64,000 bases of DNA from Gottfriedia solisilvae (GTDB taxonomy: Bacteria > Bacillota > Bacilli > Bacillales > Bacillaceae_G): NCBI RefSeq assembly GCF_002128405.1, contig NZ_NETJ01000001.1:186001-250000 (forward strand), in the 5' to 3' direction. Below, piece by piece: positions 51,463-59,237 of this stretch. A program made the translations under genes and the position numbers. How positions within the stretch are numbered: the first letter of the stretch is position 1; each line of letters begins with the position of its first letter. The notes beneath the pieces were generated by a model. It had not been told where the DNA came from. It made no database searches and worked only from the letters and a program-made list of their open reading frames with translations.

Positions 51463-51598
51463 AAACTCATTTAATGGATAATGGTGCACCTCTTGAAGTA
51501 ATCCAAAGTTTATTAGGTCATGAAAAAGTGAAACAACACGTATTTATGCTGAACTAAGTGGAAAGCAACGTCATGAGCATTATAGTAAATTCTTTTAA
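51463..51598 (+). pseudogene. Tyrosine recombinase C-terminal remnant
   Basis: HLMDNGAPLEVIQSLLGHEK then, after a one-base deletion near 51535, TTRIYAELSGKQRHEHYSKF. This is the last 45 residues of a XerC/D-type integrase with the LGH histidine box and the catalytic Tyr in TRIY; the rest is gone. It is on the plus strand, divergent from the cassettes, within the cassette of the mreC-like gene. Confidence 0.8.
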
Positions 51599-51679
51599 AA
51601 TAGGACCTAAAAATTGTCCTTTTTTACTTACAAAATATATTATTCAATTATCAAACACGACCCAATTTGTGAATCTTTT

Positions 51680-51765
51680 CACTTAAACTATACTGCCATT
51701 TAGCAATAAAAAAAGCCGCATTAGCGACTCTTGATCTTGTAAACTAACACGCCAGTTAGTTACAT
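51680..51765 (-). repeat. Array junction 53
   Basis: R2 CTTAAACTATACTGCCATTT then AGC, A7, stem AGCCGC/GCGACT, R1 51738-51765 with centre ACGCCA. Confidence 0.88.
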
Positions 51766-51783
51766 AAAAATTTAAAAATTATA

Positions 51784-52239
51784 TTATATTTTCGATAACT
51801 GAATTGCATCTCTCACCGCTTTAGCTAATTCACCTTTCATTAACTCTAAACCTAAATTTATTCTATACTTTTTTAAGTGTGCATACCCTTTACGAGGTAA
51901 TTTTTCAGTTGGTGTAATGTAGTAACCCTCATCTATATTCCAATTTAATACTATAAGCTTCTTATCTTTTACAGCCTTTGCATATCCTTTTACTCCTAAA
52001 AATTTTTCTATAGGAGTTAAACTAGTATCTTCTTCATTAGGATTAAGGGAAAAACATAGACTTAAAGCATCTTTTAGTAGTTCTTCTATTTGATTATCAG
52101 TATATGGAGAATCAAGAGATCGAATTTTATCTATTTCCATTGATGCACCACCATATTTTTCAGATATACCATTTGGTACAGTAAATAGGTTATCCTTGCT
52201 ATCTACATAAATTGTTACTGCTTTAAAAGCATAATCCAT
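51784..52239 (-). CDS. Hypothetical protein, paralogue of 30948-31400
   Basis: The 151-residue soluble protein (MDYAFKAVTIYVDSKDNLFT) shares its C-terminal half with the 31-kb protein. AAGGAGG precedes the ATG. Immunity-like; cassette gene 19 bp from R1. Confidence 0.65.
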   Translation of the reverse strand: MDYAFKAVTIYVDSKDNLFTVPNGISEKYGGASMEIDKIRSLDSPYTDNQIEELLKDALSLCFSLNPNEEDTSLTPIEKFLGVKGYAKAVKDKKLIVLNWNIDEGYYITPTEKLPRKGYAHLKKYRINLGLELMKGELAKAVRDAIQLSKI

Positions 52240-52355
52240 ATTTTCCTCCTTAAAATTTGAAACTCAATTCTTTTATTTAGTTATAATTTCAATATAATCG
52301 CATTTCTTCCTGCTATAAGAAGTAATGCCCGAAGAAAAGATTAATAGGTTTTCAA

Positions 52356-52434
52356 ATTGCACTAAACAGCCAATAAGCACAATAAAAAGGCTGCAAAACA
52401 GCCTTTCATGTCCTCAACCCAGTTGTTCAATAAG
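52356..52434 (-). repeat. Array junction 54 (R1 with internal deletion)
   Basis: R2 TTGCACTAAACAGCCAATAA, stem AAGGCTG/CAGCCTT (as in junction 17), then CCTCAAC joined to CCAGTTGTTCAATAAG: the arms survive but the middle is deleted. Confidence 0.7.
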
Positions 52435-52488
52435 AGTTTTACTACCTCATCTAATTACAATAATTATTATTCTATATTGTTCATAATT
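52435..52488. other. Gene-less cassette between junctions 54 and 55
   Basis: Only about 55 bp of A+T-rich sequence remains between two junctions; no open frame. It looks like a cassette whose gene was lost. Confidence 0.55.
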
Positions 52489-52576
52489 CCTTGTTGAACC
52501 ATTCCGCCTATTACATAAATAAAAAAGCAGCCAATGGCTGCTTTTGATCTCCAACTAACGCGCCAGTTAGTTATAT
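52489..52576 (-). repeat. Array junction 55
   Basis: R2 CTTGTTGAACCATTCCGCCT, perfect stem AAAAGCAGCC/GGCTGCTTTT, R1 52549-52576 (CTCCAACTAAC, GCGCCA, GTTAGTTATAT). Confidence 0.9.
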
Positions 52577-52889
52577 AGGAGATTCAATCTACAAACTATT
52601 GCTTTTTTTAGTTTATTGTACTTTTGGAAAACTAACACTTGGGTTAAGTTTAATGTGAACTCTTGTTTACTCTCTCGTACTGTATTATGCGTAAGCCTAA
52701 ATGTCTTTTTCTAGTAATTGATTCATCAGAACTTTTTTGAGTTGACTGCGGCGACTTGATTCTACAAAAAGGTATTTTCCTTTACACATTTGCATTAAGA
52801 AAAGCAAAAGAATTTTTAAAAATTGCATTGAATAACGTTTATTTCATTTGGATATTTTATGGAAGTATCATAAATTCAGGAGGTAACAC
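52577..52889. other. Degenerate region before the alcohol dehydrogenase remnant
   Basis: No intact gene or R1 site seen. AGGAGGTAACAC at 52878-52889 is the ribosome site of the next pseudogene. Confidence 0.45.
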
Positions 52890-53111
52890 ATGAAAGCAGT
52901 CACGTACCAAGGTATTAAAAATATGCAGGTTAAAAATTGGACAAGCTCCCGTGATACACCTTATACCTATATTATTTGAGAAAATTACATCTGGAGAATT
53001 TGATCCAACCGAAATTGTAAGCCATCAAATCTTCTGGATCAGGCAAGTGAAGCTTATCGGATTTTTAACGACCATCAGGATGAATGTATCAAGGTCATTC
53101 TAAAACCATAA
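52890..53111 (+). pseudogene. Zinc-dependent alcohol dehydrogenase with large internal deletion
   Basis: The N-terminus MKAVTYQGIKNMQVKN and the C-terminus IHLIPILFEKITSGEFDPTE...SEAYRIFNDHQDECIKVILKP are joined, with about 300 middle residues missing and a frameshift after SHQI. Catalytic zinc ligands are absent. It is on the plus strand against the array direction. Confidence 0.75.
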
Positions 53112-53124
53112 TAAAAACAAGAAG

Positions 53125-53155
53125 AAAAGCCGTACTCTTCGGAATACGGCTTTTT
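53125..53155 (+). terminator. Terminator after the dehydrogenase remnant
   Basis: AAAAGCCGTA/TACGGCTTTTT with a 10-nt loop. Confidence 0.85.
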
Positions 53156-53190
53156 CCATATGATATATATAAGGAAGTGTAATTACATAT

Positions 53191-53619
53191 ATGAAAGTAC
53201 TTTCAATGATTCAACCTTGGGCCAGCCTTTTCCTTTTTAATGAAGCACAATACGAAACAAGAACATGGAAAACTAAATATCGTGGTCCATTGGCGATTCA
53301 CACAAGTAAAAAAATAGATAGTAATGTTTGTCATAACAATGCAATTCAGCATTTGCTTAGTAAGCACGAGTTGAATAGGAGCAATCTACCAACCGGCATG
53401 ATTATTGGTGTCTGTAATCTTATTAATTGTTTAAAAGTAATAGAAGATAATCAAGAAAGTGCAGTATTGGAAGATGGACGTATTGTATCAGGAAATGACT
53501 ACTTCTTAGGAGATTTTAGAGTAGGGAATTATATTTGGGAAGTTTCCAATAAAGAAATGTTAATCGATTTTATACCAGCTAAAGGAAAATTAGGTTTATG
53601 GGAATACGATATAAATTAG
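53191..53619 (+). CDS. ASCH domain protein
   Basis: The 142-residue protein has the ASCH signature MKVLSMIQPWASLFLFN, YETRTWKTKYRGPLAIHTSK and GNYIWEVSNKEMLIDFIPAKGKLGLWEYD. ASCH is an RNA-binding fold related to PUA and includes nucleotide deaminase-like amidohydrolases. Plus strand, AAGGAAGTG upstream, not in the cassette orientation. Confidence 0.85.
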   Translation: MKVLSMIQPWASLFLFNEAQYETRTWKTKYRGPLAIHTSKKIDSNVCHNNAIQHLLSKHELNRSNLPTGMIIGVCNLINCLKVIEDNQESAVLEDGRIVSGNDYFLGDFRVGNYIWEVSNKEMLIDFIPAKGKLGLWEYDIN

Positions 53620-53720
53620 TTGTTTACTTCTGGAAAAAAACACTAATAATGCGTTAGCGCTTAACAGTGAATATTTTCAGTATGAAATTTTATTAATTGT
53701 ATTGTATAAATTAAACAAAT

Positions 53721-53816
53721 CTTCTTTGCCGACCAACCCACTATATAGTGAAAAAGAGGATGATTGATTCATGATCATCCCTTTTGTTCTTCAACTAAAG
53801 AGCCAGTTAGTTCAAT
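53721..53816 (-). repeat. Array junction 56 (R1 encodes the end of a gene)
   Basis: Degenerate R2, long stem AAAAGAGGATGATT/GATCATCCCTTTT, R1 53789-53816 with centre GAGCCA. The TAA of the 53807 gene is inside the right arm. Confidence 0.83.
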
Positions 53817-54046
53817 GTGTTATCTATAGTTATCTTTCTTTTCCTCCATTTAATAATAGCAATGATAATTAGACCAATTAACATTATAAGTGTTGGTATT
53901 CCTTCAATATAAAACAATCCAGCCCAATAGGCCCACCATGGACCATAAGGGTCATCGGTTGCCATTCCACCTATAAAGAAAGCCATAGGAAATGCAAGAG
54001 CGAATAGTACTGCTCCTGAAATAAGTATACCTTTCCCAACTTCCAT
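53807..54046 (-). CDS. 79-aa two-pass membrane protein, paralogue of 27209-27481
   Basis: MEVGKGILISGAVLFALAFP starts the first helix; FFIGGMATDD and the WAGLFYIEGIPTLIML second helix match the 27-kb protein. The last residues NTLN and the stop come from R1. GGAGTAGAG precedes the ATG. Confidence 0.65.
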   Translation of the reverse strand: MEVGKGILISGAVLFALAFPMAFFIGGMATDDPYGPWWAYWAGLFYIEGIPTLIMLIGLIIIAIIKWRKRKITIDNTLN

Positions 54047-54123
54047 TATATCTCTACTCCTTTTTTCACCAACAAGAAGTTAGTTATTTCTTTTCACTAT
54101 TTCGTTTTAATTATAACACTTTC

Positions 54124-54210
54124 TTATTCCCCTGAACTGCTCTTCGTGCAATAAAAAAGAACCGCTGCAGCAGTCCATCTTTGTTCAACTAACGCGCCAG
54201 TTAATTGAAT
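54124..54210 (-). repeat. Array junction 57
   Basis: R2 CCCCTGAACTGCTCTTCGTG, stem GAACCGCT/AGCAGTCC, R1 54183-54210 (GTTCAACTAAC, GCGCCA, GTTAATTGAAT). Confidence 0.87.
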
Positions 54211-54219
54211 AAGAAATTC

Positions 54220-54642
54220 TTATATAGTGTTCCAATATTGATGGCTTACTTCTGCAAGTTTACTAATTGAAATTTCTTGCTTTTCTTGATCATAAATTTT
54301 TATGGTTTCTGTTTGTATATAGAAATTACCACCAGTATTTAACTTACTTAAACACTTTAAAACTACTTTATTATCTATTTCTTCTGCTTCTATGATTTCC
54401 AACTCATACTTTTTCAGTAACTCTGAATCAATTACAGTAAAATCATTCTCTTCCCAAAATTTGAAGTTAATTTCTTCGTAATTTATAAACTCACATATAA
54501 AAGATGTAAAATTTTTATTAATTAACTTAGCTAAATACTCGATCTCGATTTCCATTGATATCGTTTTAGTACGTTCTATAAGTTGAGTAATAGTGCCATC
54601 GTGAAACATATTAAGTACATTGATTTGTTCTATATTTTTCAA
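54220..54642 (-). CDS. 140-aa acidic hypothetical protein
   Basis: Rich in Glu and Ile (IEQINVLNMFHDGTITQLIE, KYELEIIEAEEIDNKVVLKCL). TTG start with AAGGTGG. Immunity-like profile without recognised family. Stop 10 bp from R1. Confidence 0.6.
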   Translation of the reverse strand: MKNIEQINVLNMFHDGTITQLIERTKTISMEIEIEYLAKLINKNFTSFICEFINYEEINFKFWEENDFTVIDSELLKKYELEIIEAEEIDNKVVLKCLSKLNTGGNFYIQTETIKIYDQEKQEISISKLAEVSHQYWNTI

Positions 54643-54671
54643 GTTTCCACCTTCTTATAGATACTTGTGAT

Positions 54672-54699
54672 ATGTAACTAACGCGCCAGTTAGTTTAAT
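54672..54699 (-). repeat. Array R1 site 58
   Basis: ATGTAACTAAC, GCGCCA, GTTAGTTTAAT; no hairpin or R2. Confidence 0.82.
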
Positions 54700-54773
54700 A
54701 ACGATAATAAAAAATATTCTTTTATAATTGCAGTTTTTGTAAAGGCTTGTAGTTTAAAAAAGCCTTATACCTC

Positions 54774-55184
54774 TTAAACCTTTTCAAATCGTACTAATGT
54801 ATGTTCGTAAATATTAATCTCATTTACGTTAAAATGATTTAACTTTAGCGTTAATTCGCCAATACGTTTTTCGTCTTCTTCTCCAACCCAACAACTATAT
54901 AATTCAAAATAATCACCTTTTTCTAGGTAATTATCTAGGATTTTACAAAGTTCAGTTAATTTATTTTTTGACTCTAAATTCCTTTTACTTTTTGAATACT
55001 TTAGTATTTCTATTCCCCAATGACTAGATACTTCATATACATAAGGAGTTGAAAATTGAAACTTTCTAACATTTATTTTGTTGTGATCATCAGAAAAACA
55101 ATCACCAATGATTATTAAATCCTCAGAATCTTCATCACTCAGTGGAATTTCAATATTTGTACCTATATATGTTGCTAAACTCAT
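54774..55184 (-). CDS. 136-aa acidic hypothetical protein
   Basis: MSLATYIGTNIEIPLSDEDS and YFELYSCWVGEEDEKRIGEL; resembles small immunity proteins in toxin loci, family not recognised. AAGGATTG precedes the ATG. Cassette gene. Confidence 0.62.
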   Translation of the reverse strand: MSLATYIGTNIEIPLSDEDSEDLIIIGDCFSDDHNKINVRKFQFSTPYVYEVSSHWGIEILKYSKSKRNLESKNKLTELCKILDNYLEKGDYFELYSCWVGEEDEKRIGELTLKLNHFNVNEINIYEHTLVRFEKV

Positions 55185-55283
55185 TTCAAATCAATCCTTA
55201 TAATTTATTTGGAATCTTCTCTACTTAATAACTCCAATAATAAACTAATCTTTAATTTTTAATAACTACTTACTTAAATTTTT

Positions 55284-55367
55284 TTTGAACTATACTGCCA
55301 AATACATAAATAAAAAAGCAGCCAATGGCTGCTCTCGAACTTCAACTAACGCGCCAGTTAGTTCAAC
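55284..55367 (-). repeat. Array junction 59
   Basis: R2 TTGAACTATACTGCCAAATA, stem AGCAGCC/GGCTGCT, R1 55340-55367 (CTTCAACTAAC, GCGCCA, GTTAGTTCAAC). Confidence 0.9.
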
Positions 55368-55375
55368 AAGAAAAT

Positions 55376-56095
55376 TTAAAATTTATATCCGTAACCATTC
55401 AGCATGGTTTTTGTATTTTCTATTTTCGTTAGTACAATATGATTGAGAAAGTTAGTGTCATTAGATTCAATTGCTTTTTTTAATTCATTTAATTCCTTAA
55501 GTTCACTGTTTAAGAAAATTTGAAATTTATCTTCACTATCAAACTCACTTCTATGGTTATCAATAATAGCTGAGATATTCTGATTTATATATGCTTCTAC
55601 TACTTTTAATGCACCTTCATAATTTTTAAATTTTAAAAATAAATGTAGTTTTTCATCACTCATATATCTTATTTCCCCATAATTTTGCAGATCAGAATCA
55701 ATTTCGAATTTCAAAAAATCTTCTTCGGTTTGTACACTTTCAAAAATTGGTAAAATCTCTTTTTTGAATTGATATTTACATTTTTCAAGTTCTTCTTGAA
55801 TACTTTTTATGCTCAAAGGATTATAACGAAACTCACCAGAATCGTAATCTCCGAAATCATACAATCTAAATGAACCTTCTTTTAATAGACTTTTATCGTT
55901 ATCCCTAGAAAATGGGAAGATGCCGATATTAAGTGTAAAATCAAATGGAGATTTTTTAAAGATATTAATCGTTTGTATAATCTCATTGTTTGTCACCCTA
56001 ATAAACAATGAACCTTTTATAATAAACCCTAAGGGTAACAAAATCTCTTTAAAGTTTTCTTTATATTTTTGTGTAAGATTAGAAGTTAATTTCAT
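55376..56095 (-). CDS. DUF4304-like protein
   Basis: The 239-residue protein starts KYKENFKEILLPLGFIIKGS, the DUF4304 pattern (a domain common in immunity-type proteins), and continues with a helical C-terminus. GGAAGG precedes the ATG; R1 is 9 bp past the stop. Confidence 0.68.
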   Translation of the reverse strand: MKLTSNLTQKYKENFKEILLPLGFIIKGSLFIRVTNNEIIQTINIFKKSPFDFTLNIGIFPFSRDNDKSLLKEGSFRLYDFGDYDSGEFRYNPLSIKSIQEELEKCKYQFKKEILPIFESVQTEEDFLKFEIDSDLQNYGEIRYMSDEKLHLFLKFKNYEGALKVVEAYINQNISAIIDNHRSEFDSEDKFQIFLNSELKELNELKKAIESNDTNFLNHIVLTKIENTKTMLNGYGYKF

Positions 56096-56177
56096 TTTTG
56101 TAGACCTTCCTCATATGAAAAAACTTGGATAAAATACTTGAATTTCATAGGTATATTTAATCCGATTATATCATTTT

Positions 56178-56260
56178 CTTATTCAACTAGCCTGCCAATT
56201 ACAAAGGAGTCGATCATCATCGACTCCTGGATTTTGAACTAACGCGCCAGTTAGTTATAT
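56178..56260 (-). repeat. Array junction 60
   Basis: R2 TTATTCAACTAGCCTGCCAA, perfect stem AGGAGTCGAT/ATCGACTCCT, R1 56233-56260 (TTTGAACTAAC, GCGCCA, GTTAGTTATAT). Confidence 0.9.
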
Positions 56261-56290
56261 AAGGGACAGTTGTAAATTAAATCTTAAATT

Positions 56291-56548
56291 TTAAATAGTC
56301 ATAAAACACATTCCTACAAAAGCTAATCCAAATATAAATAGCAATATTTTTAGAATATACCAAGGTATAAAGGCAAATATTTCGTAAATAATATCACCAA
56401 TCAAACTACCATTATATCCTCCACCTGCTTCATTTCTTTTTCCTAATTTTTCATGATTAGATTTTTTGTAAAAAATACCCCAGACAATAAAACAAAGTCC
56501 TATTATTAACTGGATATAAGCTTGTGTTTCAACTATTTTATTAAACAT
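56291..56548 (-). CDS. 85-aa membrane protein
   Basis: Two transmembrane segments (AYIQLIIGLCFIVWGIFY and IPWYILKILLFIFGLAFVGM) around a Gly-rich loop. TAGGAGCAG sets the start at 56548. Last intact cassette gene before the decayed junction 61. Confidence 0.6.
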   Translation of the reverse strand: MFNKIVETQAYIQLIIGLCFIVWGIFYKKSNHEKLGKRNEAGGGYNGSLIGDIIYEIFAFIPWYILKILLFIFGLAFVGMCFMTI

Positions 56549-56607
56549 TTTGACTGCTCCTATTTCTTCTTGATTCAAGCTATTATTCTATATATACCAT
56601 TATTTTT

Positions 56608-56699
56608 ATAGAACTAATCTGCATGATAGCATAAAAAATAAAAAAATAGACTGCCATAGCAGCCTTTAGATATTCAACTATCACGCCAGTTATAATGGG
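56608..56699 (-). repeat. Array junction 61 (right arm of R1 decayed)
   Basis: R2 ATAGAACTAATCTGCATGAT, stem AGACTGC/GCAGCCT, R1 left arm ATTCAACTATC and centre ACGCCA (56672-56688), then GTTATAATGGG. Confidence 0.7.
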
Positions 56700-56889
56700 T
56701 TGCAACTGTAACAATGAAAGAAATAACAATAGAAATAATGATAGAAACAGAAGAAGAGATAGAGTTTTTACGTTTAATGCGAAAATCACGATTGATAAAG
56801 ATGAGTTCTGTGTGCAGTAGATCGTTGCGACGATGACAGACGCGATATTTTCGGTCGTCGTATTTGTGACAGAGGTAGTTGGTGGTAAG
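56674..56889 (-). pseudogene. C-terminal gene fragment ending in R1
   Basis: An open frame without start encodes CHKYDDRKYRVCHRRNDLL, later INRDFRIKRKNSISSSVSII and a final hydrophobic helix, and ends HYNWRDS with its stop inside R1. G+C is higher than in cassettes. Probably the remnant of the gene once upstream of junction 61. Confidence 0.4.
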
Positions 56890-56989
56890 TTAAAAAAGCA
56901 GAAAAACATAGTTATGTAAACTAGCATTGTACCAAAAATTTAAAATAAAAAACTCTTCCCTAATTCGTGAAGGAAGAGCTTTGTAATTT

Positions 56990-58501
56990 TTAATTGGTTG
57001 AAATTCCGCGAGCTGCCCAGATTGAATCAATTTGAGCTCCGTGCGCCCCGCCGTAAAGCAGTACATCAGCTTGTTTAATAGCTCTAGCTCCATCACTGAA
57101 TGTTGCATTTGGAGTCAAAGAAAAGTGAGACTGCAAGATGATCTTGGTCGCAATATCGCGTCCAAACGCTTGCGCCATGTCATACTCCCCTTGAGACCAG
57201 ATTTCACCATCCGCATGCACTTCCCCTGCCCAATCACGAGGATAGACTTTATTATTGTCTAGTCGACGTAGGCAAGGAGGATTGCTTGATGAATATGAAG
57301 TAGCATCCCATTCACCAATGCATCCTTTACCATACCCATTTGTTGACAGAGAATCTTCATAAGTAGCACCTAGGAAATCCCCGAAGCCCTCTCCCATTGC
57401 GCCTCCTTCAGCGGAGTTGCCAAAGCCAGGAACTTGGTTATCTTGGATCGAGTGTCCATATTCATGTGCGATAATTCCTGCATCCTCAGCATCATCTACT
57501 CCACCAGATCCAAACGTCAACTCTTTTGTGGATGGAGAGTAGAAAGAGTTATCTTTAGTATAAGTATTTACATTGGCTTTAATCGAACGATTATTAATAT
57601 TCTGAAAACCTATTGACTGGATATAACGTTGTAACGTGTCAATATGATAATAGGTGTTCACATCCTCAAAGCTATCATTTGATCGGGTAAAGTTGAACGT
57701 ATTCGATGATGAGAAGGTTTTTGCTTTCGAGTAAATGTTTACATAGCTACCTTTTAAGTAGCCAGATCCATCAAGTCCTAATAGACTGACCGCTTTTAAT
57801 TGATTGTTCAGTGAAGTGGAGTCTGCATCTCTGTTATCAGTGATACCTGTAGTAGAGCCAAGCGTTGCCACTGGATTGGGCATGAATACTTTTCCTGTTC
57901 CAGTCGCACGTTGGTTTAGATTTCTTTTCTTTAATAGTTTTCCGTTTTCAGCATGAATGTACGATTCCCAAGCACCAAACGGCTCATCCGTATGTACAAC
58001 AACGCGATAAATTGGAATAGCTACACCATCTTCAACCATATAACCAAATTCTTTAGAGTTTTTTGCCCAATTGCCATTGTCTTTTGCACCGATGTGTTTA
58101 AGCGCTTTTGATTCTGCATCCTCTTTTGACATTTTATTTTTTATTTTTTCAACTGATTTGTACGGCACATAATCGGAAACAACAAGCAGAACTTTTCCTG
58201 TTTGATCCAAAGTAACCGTAACTTGATTGGAGAATACTGGTGCTCCCTCTATTGTTTGCTGATAGCGTACATAAGTACCGTTTTCTGAATTAATTACGGT
58301 TTCAACATTCAAATCGGAGAGGTCTTCTTTGAGGTTATACTTGTCAGCGTGTTCCCTTAGATACTGATCCGCAGCCGTTCTGACATCGGACGTTTCGATT
58401 ACTGCTGCTTGTGAGTGAGCACCTCTTTCTGCCATGACAGTTGGAACCGTCATCGTTAATAAAATTGATGCGGCTACGATAATACTCTTGCGTTTCTTCA
58501 T
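56990..58501 (-). CDS. Secreted zinc metalloprotease (thermolysin-like gluzincin)
   Basis: The 503-residue pre-pro-protein has a signal peptide (KKRKSIIVAASILLTMTVPTVMA), an FTP propeptide region (SDVRTAADQYLREHADKYNL, NGTYVRYQQTIEGAPVFSNQ), a PepSY-like segment and a catalytic domain with HEYGHSIQD and the downstream Glu in EGFGDFLGATY. The second motif fits the M36 (fungalysin) side of the M4/M36 group. The start at 58501 follows GGGAGG. It is outside the cassette structure. Confidence 0.82.
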   Translation of the reverse strand: MKKRKSIIVAASILLTMTVPTVMAERGAHSQAAVIETSDVRTAADQYLREHADKYNLKEDLSDLNVETVINSENGTYVRYQQTIEGAPVFSNQVTVTLDQTGKVLLVVSDYVPYKSVEKIKNKMSKEDAESKALKHIGAKDNGNWAKNSKEFGYMVEDGVAIPIYRVVVHTDEPFGAWESYIHAENGKLLKKRNLNQRATGTGKVFMPNPVATLGSTTGITDNRDADSTSLNNQLKAVSLLGLDGSGYLKGSYVNIYSKAKTFSSSNTFNFTRSNDSFEDVNTYYHIDTLQRYIQSIGFQNINNRSIKANVNTYTKDNSFYSPSTKELTFGSGGVDDAEDAGIIAHEYGHSIQDNQVPGFGNSAEGGAMGEGFGDFLGATYEDSLSTNGYGKGCIGEWDATSYSSSNPPCLRRLDNNKVYPRDWAGEVHADGEIWSQGEYDMAQAFGRDIATKIILQSHFSLTPNATFSDGARAIKQADVLLYGGAHGAQIDSIWAARGISTN

Positions 58502-58870
58502 TGCTTTTCCTCCCATTCTTCTAAGAAATTTTAATGTTCAGAATTATTTTATAATTTACTCCTTGAATTAACAATGTTTACTTTTTATTAAATTACGTCA
58601 AGTTTCGCAGACTGAAATTGGGAAATACACCTTGATATAACTTGGAAGTCCCGTAATCCATTCCTGTAGTTACTTAACAACATGGTATACTTTTACGGAC
58701 TAAAGAAAGGATTTTTATACGTTGATATTGATAATTGCTAATGGGATGAGTCTGTCTTTGTTTATATATTCATAAATCATTTTCGGTGCGTATGAAAATT
58801 TAGTAGCAGAGCTGGTCCAGTAAGTTGAATACTTGGTCCCCTTGAAATCTAGTTTCGTTTCCACAAATAA
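58502..58870. other. Intergenic region upstream of the protease
   Basis: No gene is apparent. It should hold the protease promoter; no clear -35/-10 pair stands out. Confidence 0.4.
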
Positions 58871-58873
58871 AGA

Positions 58874-58913
58874 AAGAGCGTAATTTGAACAAGATTGTTC
58901 AAATCACGCTCTT
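58874..58913. terminator. Long hairpin, probable terminator
   Basis: AAGAGCGTAATTTGAACA pairs with TGTTCAAATCACGCTCTT (one mismatch). T-richness is limited, so a regulatory hairpin is also possible. Confidence 0.6.
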
Positions 58914-58970
58914 AATAAATTCAAATAGAGTATTCTAGTTTGAATTTACTATTTAGTTTGTGAAGTATTA

Positions 58971-58991
58971 CACTTAAACTATACTGCCATT
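58971..58991 (-). repeat. Left half of an array site, interrupted by IS110
   Basis: CTTAAACTATACTGCCATT is the array R2/R1 sequence up to its centre. The matching right half, TTTAGTTGAAGAAGG, resumes at 60571. Confidence 0.75.
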
Positions 58992-59002
58992 TCGTATTAT
59001 AA

Positions 59003-59215
59003 GGTTAGCCAGATTTTTCTGGTTGACCTATTTTTATTAGGTTTTATGATTACAGTAGCCAGGGTAGAACGTAGCTGCCATTGGGACATTGATCTCGTCA
59101 ACTAAACTGTTCTCCCTCTACTTATAGAAACATGTTTGAGGTTGGTTGGGACCTAGATCTCGTATAACAAGCGAAGCTATGAAACTATAAGAAGAGCTAG
59201 AGGTTACTGGTGAAA
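59003..59215 (+). ncRNA. Predicted IS110 bridge RNA
   Basis: Three structures precede the transposase: a stem GGTTAGCCAGA/TCTGGTTGACC (59003-59028); loop 1 closed by AGGGTAGAAC/GTTCTCCCT (59061-59117); loop 2 (about 59130-59190). Both loops contain a related TTGGGAC..GATCTCGT element. Loop 1 has CTGCCATT on one side (identical to the left flank) and CAACTAAA on the other (reverse complement of the right flank TTTAGTTG). Loop 2 has GGTTGGTT, near the right element end (AGCTGGTT), and ATAACAAGCGAA, near the complement of the left element end. This is the target/donor arrangement known for IS621-type bridge RNAs. Confidence 0.72.
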
Positions 59216-59237
59216 ATTAAATTAAGGAGTGAAATAA

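Noticed and set aside
56583-56927. A 114-codon minus-strand frame across junction 61.
   Set aside because: It runs through R2, the hairpin and R1, has no ribosome site and a low-complexity Leu/Phe composition; the fragment in another frame (56674-56889) is better supported.
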